NCBI GenBank assembly: GCA_024644505.1
Contig: JAHEHQ010000042.1
Coordinates: 1 to 11,739 of the forward strand
Length of the DNA stretch: 11,739 nucleotides
Reading direction: 5' to 3'
Source of the DNA: Gammaproteobacteria bacterium
GTDB taxonomy: Bacteria > Pseudomonadota > Gammaproteobacteria > Chromatiales > Chromatiaceae
The position numbers and the translations under genes were made by a program. Shown piece by piece: positions 6,060 to 11,739 of the stretch; position 1 is the first letter of the stretch; every line of letters starts with the position of its first letter. Below the pieces are notes generated by a model that saw nothing but the letters and a program-made list of their open reading frames with translations, was not told the DNA's origin and made no database searches.

Positions 6060-6896
6060 ATGCGTTTGAACCTTCCCGCAGTAATATTGAGTCTTCTGCT
6101 TGCTGACATGGCGGGGGCTTCGGATCTTATTCGTGAGCATCGTATCGCAGAACAGATAGAAGATGCCATCCTGGTCGGTGAACCGTTGAAGCTGCAGGCG
6201 GGAGAGCTGGAGTTCATGGCCATCCATACCGAAGCAGAAACAGACCAGCCCAAGGGTGGTGTCATCATACTTCACGGCCGGGGTGCCCATCCCGATTGGG
6301 TCGATGTGGTTCAACCCCTGCGCTCCGAACTGCCGGAATTCGGTTGGGAGACATTGTCGCTGCAGATGCCGGTTGCGGCTTCGGATGCCGGTGACGGCGC
6401 CTATCGGGCCCTGGTTCCCGAGGCATTTCCACGCATAGAAGCGGGGGTGAGGTATTTCAAGGACCGTGGTGTCGCGAACATACTGCTGCTGGGACACAGC
6501 CTGGGCGGGCGCATGGCGGTGGATTACGTGGCGACGGGGGGCGCGGGTGAAATCAAGGCGCTGGTTGTCGTGGGGCTTTCCATTCACAAAGACGAGAATG
6601 GCGCGGCCCTGAGATCATTGGAGAAAATTGATTTGCCGATACTCGATGTCTACGGCAGCCGCGATCTCGATGCGGTGTACAAGACAGCGAAAGAAAGAGC
6701 GAACGCCGCCCGACGGGCAGGCAACACTGCCTATCGACAGATCGAAGTGCAGGGGGCCGACCACTTTTTCAACGGTCTGTCGAACACCCTGGTAGCCAGG
6801 GTTCGCGCCTGGATAGACAGGTTTGGCAGGACCGGAGATGAAACTGAAAATCGGGAGGAAACGGAAAAGGCGCCCCCGGCCGGTAATCGGAGTTGA
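6060..6896 (+). CDS. Exported alpha/beta-hydrolase, DUF3530-type
   Basis: A 278-residue protein resembling the DUF3530 group of alpha/beta hydrolases, whose substrates are unknown. It begins with a signal peptide (MRLNLPAVILSLLLADMAGA, cleavage likely near AGA-S, residue 20), so it should act in the periplasm. Fold landmarks are a first strand with LHGRGAHPDW (71-80, oxyanion region), WETLSLQMP (96-104), nucleophile elbow GHSLGG (145-150, Ser147), probable acid YGSRD (198-202, Asp202) and GADH (232-235, His235). A complete Ser-Asp-His triad is therefore present. The tail after about 257 is rich in E, T, N and P and probably disordered. The ATG at 6060 is chosen for its AGAGG site nine bases upstream and because the signal peptide begins there; a GTG at 6024 would add 12 polar residues ahead of it. 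It is divergent from the cyclase gene. Esterase-like activity is inference. Confidence 0.82.
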   Translation: MRLNLPAVILSLLLADMAGASDLIREHRIAEQIEDAILVGEPLKLQAGELEFMAIHTEAETDQPKGGVIILHGRGAHPDWVDVVQPLRSELPEFGWETLSLQMPVAASDAGDGAYRALVPEAFPRIEAGVRYFKDRGVANILLLGHSLGGRMAVDYVATGGAGEIKALVVVGLSIHKDENGAALRSLEKIDLPILDVYGSRDLDAVYKTAKERANAARRAGNTAYRQIEVQGADHFFNGLSNTLVARVRAWIDRFGRTGDETENREETEKAPPAGNRS

Positions 6897-7020
6897 GCCC
6901 TTGTTCCCCTGGGTGTCACCGGTTTTCAGGTGCGACGTAATCACGATCCAATGGCAATGGAAAGGGAGAATTTTCTTGCAGTGTCCGCCCTCCCGGTCTA
7001 GAGTTTAGGTTGGTTTATGG

Positions 7021-7033
7021 TTGGTAATACCAA
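7021..7033. promoter_or_regulatory. GntR/FadR-type operator-like dyad upstream of aapJ
   Basis: TTGGT-AAT-ACCAA is a perfect 5-base dyad with a 3-base centre, matching the TTGGTnnnACCAA form used by FadR-subfamily GntR regulators such as PdhR and LldR. Another GGTTGGT copy sits 11 bases upstream, one helical turn away. It lies about 190 bases before the aapJ ATG. Binding is inference. Confidence 0.4.
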
Positions 7034-7110
7034 TTAATCGAATCCCCCCGGTGCCGTATCCCGGGTTCCGAATAACAGGAATACAAGAGGATTCAATCGG
7101 GAGGAGACCG

Positions 7111-7218
7111 TTGAGAAACGAACGGGAGTCGTATGAATTCGGCTGCCGGCGACATGGATGCATTCGTACAACCCCATTTTTTGAAAAACCTGATTCTAAC
7201 TTCAACAAGAGGGAATAA
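7111..7218 (+). CDS. Possible 35-residue leader ORF before aapJ
   Basis: A TTG start has GGAGG six bases upstream, a near-ideal Shine-Dalgarno with no other gene to serve. The frame runs 35 codons, LRNERESYEFGCRRHGCIRT onward, and stops with TAA seven bases before the aapJ ATG, overlapping aapJ's GAGGG ribosome site. The peptide is charged, has no membrane segment and no run of one amino acid that would suggest an attenuator. It may be chance, or the site may only load ribosomes. I recognise no family. Confidence 0.2.
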   Translation: MRNERESYEFGCRRHGCIRTTPFFEKPDSNFNKRE

Positions 7219-7225
7219 TCGCACC

Positions 7226-8248
7226 ATGAAGAAAATTGTTTTAGCCACTTCCGCGCTGGCATTCTGCGCAGCGGTTTCCACCACCGCCTTCGCAGGTGCC
7301 ACGCTTGATGCCGTAAAAAAGAAGGGATTTCTGCAATGCGGTGTGACCACGGGTCTGCCGGGTTTCTCCAGCCCTGACGACAAGGGCAACTGGACGGGCC
7401 TGGATGTCGATACCTGCCGGGCTGTGGCCGCCGCGGTGTTTGGGGATGCCCAGAAAGTCAAGTTTACCCCCCTTACTGCCAAGGAGCGTTTCACGGCGCT
7501 GCAGTCGGGCGAGATCGACATACTTTCCCGCAACACCACCTGGACCCTCACCCGCGACTCCTCGCTCGGTCTGAACTTTGCCGGCGTAAATTATTACGAC
7601 GGTCAGGGTTTTCTGGTGAGCAAGAACCTGGGTGTGAAAAGCGCATTGGAACTGGACGGCGCCTCCTTCTGTATTCAGGCAGGCACCACCACTGAGCTGA
7701 ACCTGGCCGATTACTTCCGCGCCAACAAGATGGCTTACACGCCGATCACTTTCGACACGTCGGATGAAACCAGTAAGGCATTCGATGCCGGGCGTTGCGA
7801 TGCACTGACCTCGGATCAATCCCAGCTCTATGCCCTGCGCATCAAGCTGAAGAACCCGGACGGTGCGATGGTGCTCCCGGAAGTGATCTCCAAGGAACCC
7901 CTGGGCCCCGTGGTGCGCCAGGGTGACGATGAGTGGTTCAACATCGTGAGATGGACCTTGTTTGCCATGCTCAACGCCGAGGAGTACGGCGTCACCTCCG
8001 AGAATGTGGACAAGATGGCCGCCAGCAGCAAGGATCCCAATATCCTGCGTCTTCTTGGCCAGTCAGGCATCAAGGGCCAGGGTTTACAGCTCAGCGATAC
8101 CTGGGCCGCCAGCATCATCAAGCAGGTGGGCAACTACGGAGAGATGTTCGAGCGCAATGTCGGGCAGGGCAGCGCCCTCAAGATATCCCGCGGCCTGAAT
8201 GCCTTGTGGAGCAAGGGCGGAATCCAGTACGGACCGCCCGTGCGTTGA
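7226..8248 (+). CDS. aapJ: General L-amino-acid-binding periplasmic protein
   Basis: AapJ captures a broad range of L-amino acids in the periplasm and delivers them to the AapQM permease. The 340-residue length matches Rhizobium AapJ (about 341) and exceeds simple polar-amino-acid binding proteins. The signal peptide is MKKIVLATSALAFCAAVSTT followed by AFA, cleavage after residue 23. The mature protein has family landmarks GFLQCGVTTGLPGFS (34-48), the GLDVDTCRAVAAAVFGD core (58-74), FTALQSGEIDILSRNTTWTLTRD (89-111), QAGTTTE (151-157) and DALTSDQSQLY (192-202). Cysteines at 38, 64, 149 and 191 could give disulfides. The ATG at 7226 has GAGGG upstream with a rather long spacer. An in-frame ATG at 7133 would add 31 residues before the signal peptide and is unlikely. 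It is first in aapJQMP, separated from aapQ by 86 nt with a stem-loop. Confidence 0.95.
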   Translation: MKKIVLATSALAFCAAVSTTAFAGATLDAVKKKGFLQCGVTTGLPGFSSPDDKGNWTGLDVDTCRAVAAAVFGDAQKVKFTPLTAKERFTALQSGEIDILSRNTTWTLTRDSSLGLNFAGVNYYDGQGFLVSKNLGVKSALELDGASFCIQAGTTTELNLADYFRANKMAYTPITFDTSDETSKAFDAGRCDALTSDQSQLYALRIKLKNPDGAMVLPEVISKEPLGPVVRQGDDEWFNIVRWTLFAMLNAEEYGVTSENVDKMAASSKDPNILRLLGQSGIKGQGLQLSDTWAASIIKQVGNYGEMFERNVGQGSALKISRGLNALWSKGGIQYGPPVR

Positions 8249-8270
8249 CAGCCTGAGTTTCTGAGAGCCC

Positions 8271-8303
8271 GGACCGCAGTGTGCGCTCAGTACACTGCGG
8301 TCC
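8271..8303 (+). terminator. Long intercistronic stem-loop between aapJ and aapQ
   Basis: GGACCGCAGTGT (8271-8282) is perfectly complementary to ACACTGCGGTCC (8292-8303). Adding a G-U and a C-G pair inside gives a 14-bp stem with a 5-base loop. No U-run follows, so it is not a full intrinsic terminator. Its place just after the binding-protein gene fits partial termination or 3'-end protection of the aapJ message, giving more binding protein than permease. Confidence 0.7.
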
Positions 8304-8334
8304 TCCCCTGAACCCAGCATGAAATCGTAAGCTT

Positions 8335-9525
8335 ATGGCAGCAGATCCAGTGACGGGCGCCGCACCCGCCAAAGCGGCGCTCTGGAGACGACCCGTTTTC
8401 CGGTCGACGGTCTTTCAGGTTCTGTTGATCCTGGGGGTGGTCGCCGTTGCCAACTACCTGTTTACCAACACCCTGCAAAACCTCGAACAGCGAGGCATCA
8501 GTACCGGCTTCGGCTTCCTTTCCAATGAAGCGGGATTCGGCATTGTTCAGTCGCTGATCGATTACGACGAGACCTACACCTTCGGCCGCACCTTCCTGGT
8601 GGGCCTGCTAAACACCCTGCTGGTGTCCGGGCTGGGCATAATCCTCGCGACAATGATCGGTTTCGTGATGGGTGTGGCAAGGCTCTCGAAAAACTGGCTG
8701 ATCGCACGTATTGCCACGGTTTACATCGAGACTTTCCGCAACATTCCCCTGCTTCTGCAGATCCTGTTCTGGTATTTCGCCGTGCTGCAGCCGTTGCCCC
8801 GGCCGAAGCAGAGCCTGGAACTCGGGGAAATGTTCTTCCTGAACAATCGGGGTTTCTATCATCCGGTCCCGGTCTTCGAACAGGGTTTCAACCTGGTGTT
8901 CGCGGCGATTGTTGTCGCTGTGATTTCAATCGTGTTCCTGGCACGCTGGGCACATCGGCGCCAGGAAGAGACGGGCCAGCCGTTTCATACCGTGTATGTT
9001 TCCCTGGCCATACTGTTTGGGCTTCCCTTGCTGGTGTTTCTTGTCATGGGATCGCCCATGTCCTGGGATTACCCCGCGCTCAAGGGTTTCAACTTCACGG
9101 GAGGTGGGGTTGTTATCCCTGAGTTGATGTCGCTGCTGCTCGCCTTGAGTATCTACACCGGGTCGTTTATCGCCGAGGCGGTGAGGTCCGGTATCCTGGC
9201 GGTGAGCCACGGGCAGACAGAGGCTGCCCATGCACTGGGTCTCCGCGCGGGTCCCACCCTGCGGCTGGTAATCATTCCCCAGGCCATGCGTGTGATCATC
9301 CCTCAGCTGACCAGCCAGTATCTCAACCTGACGAAGAACTCATCACTGGCTACGGCCGTGGGTTATCCGGACCTGGTGGCGGTGTTTGCAGGTACCACGC
9401 TCAATCAGACCGGACAGGCGGTGGAAGTGATCGCCATGACCATGGGGGTCTATCTGACTATCAGCCTGAGCATCTCCACGTTTATGAACTGGTACAACAA
9501 GAAGAAACAGCTGGTGGAGCGATAG
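8335..9525 (+). CDS. aapQ: General L-amino-acid ABC transporter permease
   Basis: AapQ pairs with AapM to form the inner-membrane channel. At 396 residues it matches Rhizobium AapQ (about 400), much longer than HisQ/GlnP-type permeases (about 220) because of an extended N-terminal half. Hydrophobic segments are visible at about 26-45, 88-114, 140-152, 184-204, 220-238, 263-283 and 363-383. The EAA loop that docks the ATPase is EAVRSGILAVSHGQTEAAHA (281-300) followed by LGLRAG. LRLVIIPQAMRVIIPQLTSQYLN (309-331) is also typical of amino-acid permeases. The ATG at 8335 has no strong Shine-Dalgarno, which together with the preceding stem-loop suggests lower translation than aapJ. The aapM ATG follows after 3 nt. 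Confidence 0.94.
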   Translation: MAADPVTGAAPAKAALWRRPVFRSTVFQVLLILGVVAVANYLFTNTLQNLEQRGISTGFGFLSNEAGFGIVQSLIDYDETYTFGRTFLVGLLNTLLVSGLGIILATMIGFVMGVARLSKNWLIARIATVYIETFRNIPLLLQILFWYFAVLQPLPRPKQSLELGEMFFLNNRGFYHPVPVFEQGFNLVFAAIVVAVISIVFLARWAHRRQEETGQPFHTVYVSLAILFGLPLLVFLVMGSPMSWDYPALKGFNFTGGGVVIPELMSLLLALSIYTGSFIAEAVRSGILAVSHGQTEAAHALGLRAGPTLRLVIIPQAMRVIIPQLTSQYLNLTKNSSLATAVGYPDLVAVFAGTTLNQTGQAVEVIAMTMGVYLTISLSISTFMNWYNKKKQLVER

Positions 9526-9528
9526 GCC

Positions 9529-10629
9529 ATGGACGTACATAAGCAACCTCATCCCGATCTTCCGCCTCCCGCAACCAGCGTCGGGGTCGTAGGCTGGCTG
9601 CGTAAGAATCTTTTTTCTTCACCCCTCAATACGGTGCTGACCTTTGTCGCCCTGTATCTTATCTATATCACCCTGGTCCCGGCATTTCAGTGGGCATTTA
9701 TTAACGCCGACTGGGTGGGTGACTCCCGGGAGGCCTGTGACAGCGGCGGCGCCTGCTGGGTCTTTGTGGCGGTGAGATTCGACCAGTTCATGTACGGCTT
9801 CTACCCGGAAGCGGAATACTGGCGCATCAATCTGGCATTCGGGCTTCTCATTGCACTGATGGTCCCCCTGTTCATGGAAAAGTTTCCGCGCAAGGGTATG
9901 CTCATTGCATTTAACCTGATCGTCTACCCGGTTATTGCCTACTACCTGTTTTCCGGCGGTGCCTTCGGACTCGCGCACGTGGAGACGAGTCGCTGGGGCG
10001 GTCTGACTCTGACCCTGATCCTCGCAGGTGTGGGTATCGTGGCAGCCCTGCCCATCGGGATCGTTCTGGCCCTGGGGCGACGTTCCAGCATGCCGATCGT
10101 CAGGGCCGTGAGCGTGGTATTCATCGAGTTCTGGCGTGGGGTGCCCTTGATCACGGTGCTGTTCATGTCGTCCGTTATGCTGCCCCTGTTCCTCCCCGAG
10201 GGTACCCATTTCGACAAGCTCTTGCGGGCGATGATAGGTATCGTGATGTTCCAGTCCGCTTATATGGCGGAGGTGGTTCGCGGTGGTCTGCAGGCGATAC
10301 CCAAGGGGCAGTACGAGGCGGCCCAGGCCCTCGGCCTGAGTTATTGGAAGACCATGGGACTGATCATACTGCCCCAGGCGCTCAAGCTGGTGATCCCCGG
10401 GATCGTCAATACCTTCATCGCCCTGTTCAAGGACACCACCCTGGTGCTCATTATCGGCCTGTTCGATCTGCTGGCGACGATTCAGAGTGCGTTCTCCGAT
10501 CCGAACTGGCTTGGATTCTCCATTGAGGGCTATGTATTTGCGGCAGCGGTGTTCTGGGTTTTCTGTTTCAGCATGTCCCGCTACAGCCAGGCGCTGGAGC
10601 GTAAGCTGCACACAGGGCATGCTCGTTGA
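9529..10629 (+). CDS. aapM: General L-amino-acid ABC transporter permease
   Basis: Second channel subunit of the Aap importer. At 366 residues it is close to Rhizobium AapM (about 384). Hydrophobic segments occur at about 35-55, 99-117, 125-142, 158-183, 194-222, 233-247, 290-319 and 333-350. A soluble loop at about 56-95 holds two cysteines in REACDSGGAC (67-76), which could pair in the periplasm. The EAA loop is AEVVRGGLQAIPKGQYEAAQ (247-266) followed by ALGLSYW, then LIILPQALKLVIPGIVNTFI (278-297). The start is 3 nt after the aapQ stop, with GGTGGAG inside the end of aapQ as ribosome site, so the two are tightly coupled. aapP follows after 26 nt. Confidence 0.94.
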   Translation: MDVHKQPHPDLPPPATSVGVVGWLRKNLFSSPLNTVLTFVALYLIYITLVPAFQWAFINADWVGDSREACDSGGACWVFVAVRFDQFMYGFYPEAEYWRINLAFGLLIALMVPLFMEKFPRKGMLIAFNLIVYPVIAYYLFSGGAFGLAHVETSRWGGLTLTLILAGVGIVAALPIGIVLALGRRSSMPIVRAVSVVFIEFWRGVPLITVLFMSSVMLPLFLPEGTHFDKLLRAMIGIVMFQSAYMAEVVRGGLQAIPKGQYEAAQALGLSYWKTMGLIILPQALKLVIPGIVNTFIALFKDTTLVLIIGLFDLLATIQSAFSDPNWLGFSIEGYVFAAAVFWVFCFSMSRYSQALERKLHTGHAR

Positions 10630-10655
10630 ATCAAGTTTAAAGTGGGAGACACTTA

Positions 10656-11429
10656 ATGTCTGAAACCGATATCTCACAGCCGGGGAATGCCGCTTCCACT
10701 GAAGCGATGATCCAGATCCAGGGTATGCACAAGTGGTACGGTGAGTTCCATGTCCTGAAGGATATCAATCTCGATGTGGCGAAAGGGGAGCGCATCGTCA
10801 TCTGCGGACCGTCGGGCTCCGGCAAATCGACCATGATCCGCTGCATCAACCGGCTGGAAGAGCATCAGCAGGGCAAGATCATCGTCGAGGGAACCGAACT
10901 CACCGACGACCTCAAGCACATCGATCAGATACGCCGGGAAGTGGGTATGGTGTTCCAGCACTTCAACCTGTTTCCCCATCTCACGGTATTGGAGAATTGC
11001 TGCCTCGCTCCGATCTGGGTGCGCAAGATGCCCCGCAGGGAGGCTGAAGAGATCGGCATGAATTTCCTGAAGCGGGTCAAGATCCCGGAACAGGCCCGCA
11101 AGTATCCGGGGCAGTTGTCCGGCGGTCAGCAGCAGCGTGTGGCTATTGCACGCAGCCTCTGCATGAACCCCAGCATCATGCTCTTTGACGAACCCACCTC
11201 GGCCCTGGATCCGGAGATGATCAAGGAGGTGTTGGATACCATGATCGAACTGGCGGAAAGCGGCATGACCATGCTCTGCGTCACCCACGAGATGGGATTT
11301 GCCAAGACCGTTGCCAACCGGGTGATATTCATGGACGGCGGCGAGATCATCGAGGAAAACGAGCCCGAGACCTTCTTCAGCAATCCCCAGCACGACCGGA
11401 CCAAGCTCTTTCTGAGTCAGATAATGTAG
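10656..11429 (+). CDS. aapP: General L-amino-acid ABC transporter ATP-binding protein
   Basis: AapP hydrolyses ATP to drive uptake through AapQM at the cytoplasmic face. The 257-residue length equals that of Rhizobium AapP. Motifs are all intact: Walker A GPSGSGKST (51-59), Q-loop Q101 in MVFQHFNLFPHLTV (98-111), signature LSGGQQQR (154-161), Walker B IMLFDEP (174-180, catalytic Glu179), D-loop SALDP (182-186) and switch His211 in CVTHEMGFA (208-216). The polar N-terminal extension (1-17) precedes the first beta strand. GGGAG seven bases before the ATG gives a good start. It is the last gene of the operon; no U-tract terminator is visible after it. Confidence 0.96.
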   Translation: MSETDISQPGNAASTEAMIQIQGMHKWYGEFHVLKDINLDVAKGERIVICGPSGSGKSTMIRCINRLEEHQQGKIIVEGTELTDDLKHIDQIRREVGMVFQHFNLFPHLTVLENCCLAPIWVRKMPRREAEEIGMNFLKRVKIPEQARKYPGQLSGGQQQRVAIARSLCMNPSIMLFDEPTSALDPEMIKEVLDTMIELAESGMTMLCVTHEMGFAKTVANRVIFMDGGEIIEENEPETFFSNPQHDRTKLFLSQIM

Positions 11430-11436
11430 GAGGGGC

Positions 11437-11683
11437 CAAGGGCCAAGGGCCGAGATAAGATACGTTCATGAAACAAGTCAGACATTTGGCCTATCGTTTT
11501 GTCCACCACCTTTGTTGCGAAGACGAACCAGAATTCTGCGCTAACTATCTAATTTATTTCGTTCTCGTTGCTGGGCGGACAGCATCTTAATCTAAGGTCA
11601 ACAGTCTGAGAGCTGAGTACAGGATTTGGCACAGTCAGGCTGTATCGAGCCAAGCGCTATAACATCTCGGCCCTCGGCCCTAG
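11437..11683. mobile_element. Possible MITE-like element with inverted GGGCC-heptamer ends
   Basis: The left arm (11437-11456) reads CAAGGGCCAAGGGCCGAGAT. The right arm (11664-11683), reverse-complemented, reads CTAGGGCCGAGGGCCGAGAT. They agree at 18 of 20 bases over a 207-base interior. Both arms are made of tandem AGGGCC(G/A) heptamers, and further copies flank each outer side (AGGGGCC at left, GCCCTT at right). There is no transposase. A target duplication is not clear. It could be a repeat-bounded intergenic unit rather than a transposed one. Confidence 0.35.
11468..11590 (+). CDS. Possible 40-residue small ORF inside the repeat-bounded element
   Basis: ATG at 11468 opens a 40-codon frame (begins MKQVRHLAYRFVHHLCCEDE, ends LIYFVLVAGRTAS) closed by TAA. 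It has His and Cys residues and a short hydrophobic run (YLIYFVLVA). No good Shine-Dalgarno precedes it and no family is recognised. A chance frame or a decayed gene fragment is as likely as a real peptide. Confidence 0.15.
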   Translation: MKQVRHLAYRFVHHLCCEDEPEFCANYLIYFVLVAGRTAS

Positions 11684-11695
11684 AACCTAGGCCCT

Positions 11696-11739
11696 TCAAT
11701 CCCCCAGCTCTGCCAACAACCGATCAATCATCCCCAGCG
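11696..11739 (-). CDS. Probable C-terminal end of an unidentified convergent gene (partial)
   Basis: Reading in from the right edge on the minus strand, one frame gives LGMIDRLLAELGD and then TGA at 11696-11698. The helical, Leu/Glu/Asp-rich tail resembles a normal protein C-terminus, and the position just past the repeat element fits a gene convergent with aapP. Thirteen residues are too few to name it. Confidence 0.35.
   Translation of the reverse strand, partial: LGMIDRLLAELGD

Larger units (their letters stand above)
6897..7225. other. Region upstream of the aap operon (329 nt)
   Basis: It contains no clear gene and no obvious terminator for the hydrolase. It holds a GntR-type operator-like dyad (7021-7033), an 11-base-phased direct repeat of GGTTGGT (7008 and 7019), a strong Shine-Dalgarno (GGGAGGAG at 7099-7106) and a possible 35-codon ORF (7111-7218). 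aapJ's own start lies at the end. The length suggests a regulated promoter with a long leader. Confidence 0.55.
11430..11695. other. Non-coding stretch after aapP (266 nt)
   Basis: The sequence is less GC-rich than the genes and is bounded by GGGCC-rich inverted repeats. One 40-codon ORF (11468-11590) lies inside. No terminator with a T-run is visible for aapP or for the convergent gene at the right edge. Confidence 0.5.

Noticed and set aside
5945..6268. 107-codon minus-strand ORF between the cyclase and the hydrolase
   Set aside because: Mostly antisense to the hydrolase signal peptide and first strands, S/R/M-rich, with no motif.
6960..6980. Sigma-54-like promoter (GG ... TTGCA) upstream of aapJ
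   Set aside because: The GG and GC elements are 11 bases apart instead of the invariant 10, and the -24 element lacks TGGCAC.
7133..7225. In-frame ATG extending AapJ by 31 residues
   Set aside because: It would bury the signal peptide inside the protein. The strong Shine-Dalgarno nearby is too far from this ATG (about 26 bases).
9619..10677. 352-codon minus-strand open frame opposite aapM
   Set aside because: It is rich in H, Q, E and G, with no membrane or domain pattern, while the plus strand gives a clear AapM with its EAA loop.
11518..11530. AAGACGAACC word shared by 3020-3029, the start of the cyclase gene and the right-hand intergenic region
   Set aside because: Matches of 11-12 bases are expected by chance several times in a window of this size, and the flanks do not align.

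Overview
The window looks like a chromosomal segment of a free-living Gammaproteobacterium, perhaps from the sulfur-oxidising Chromatiales-like lineages. This rests on the rpe-gph-trpE gene order (also seen in Pseudomonas), GC-rich coding DNA, and the mix of a class III cyclase, an outer-membrane-type lipoprotein and an Aap amino-acid transporter. The lineage is inference, not something read directly. I see no tRNA, rRNA, CRISPR array, insertion sequence or phage gene.

Left part (1-2884, all minus strand): rpe, gph and a 3'-truncated trpE. Ribulose-phosphate epimerase (rpe) and phosphoglycolate phosphatase (gph) are 22 nt apart and probably co-transcribed. trpE follows after a 308-nt AT-rich gap holding a DnaA-box-like 9-mer, nested dyads and a strong palindrome next to the trpE ribosome binding site, so trpE may have its own promoter or leader control. 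The rest of trpE, and perhaps trpG/D/C, lies beyond the left edge.

Middle part (3240-5830, minus strand): a two-gene unit. A membrane-bound class III nucleotidyl cyclase (periplasmic sensor, HAMP, cyclase domain) overlaps by 4 nt (ATGA) a TPR-repeat lipoprotein. The cyclase carries Gln where most adenylyl cyclases of this class have the adenine-selecting Lys. The pair looks like an envelope-sensing second-messenger module and is the least characterised part of the window. Facing it across a 229-nt intergenic region is a plus-strand exported alpha/beta hydrolase of the DUF3530 type.

Right part (7226-11429, plus strand): a complete aapJQMP operon for broad-specificity L-amino-acid uptake (binding protein, two permeases, ATPase). 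It has a 329-nt upstream region with a GntR-type operator-like dyad, an unused strong Shine-Dalgarno and a small leader ORF. A long perfect stem-loop between aapJ and aapQ probably lets the binding protein be made in excess of the membrane parts.

After aapP comes a non-coding stretch bounded by inverted GGGCC-heptamer repeats, then the apparent last codons of a convergent minus-strand gene at the right edge.
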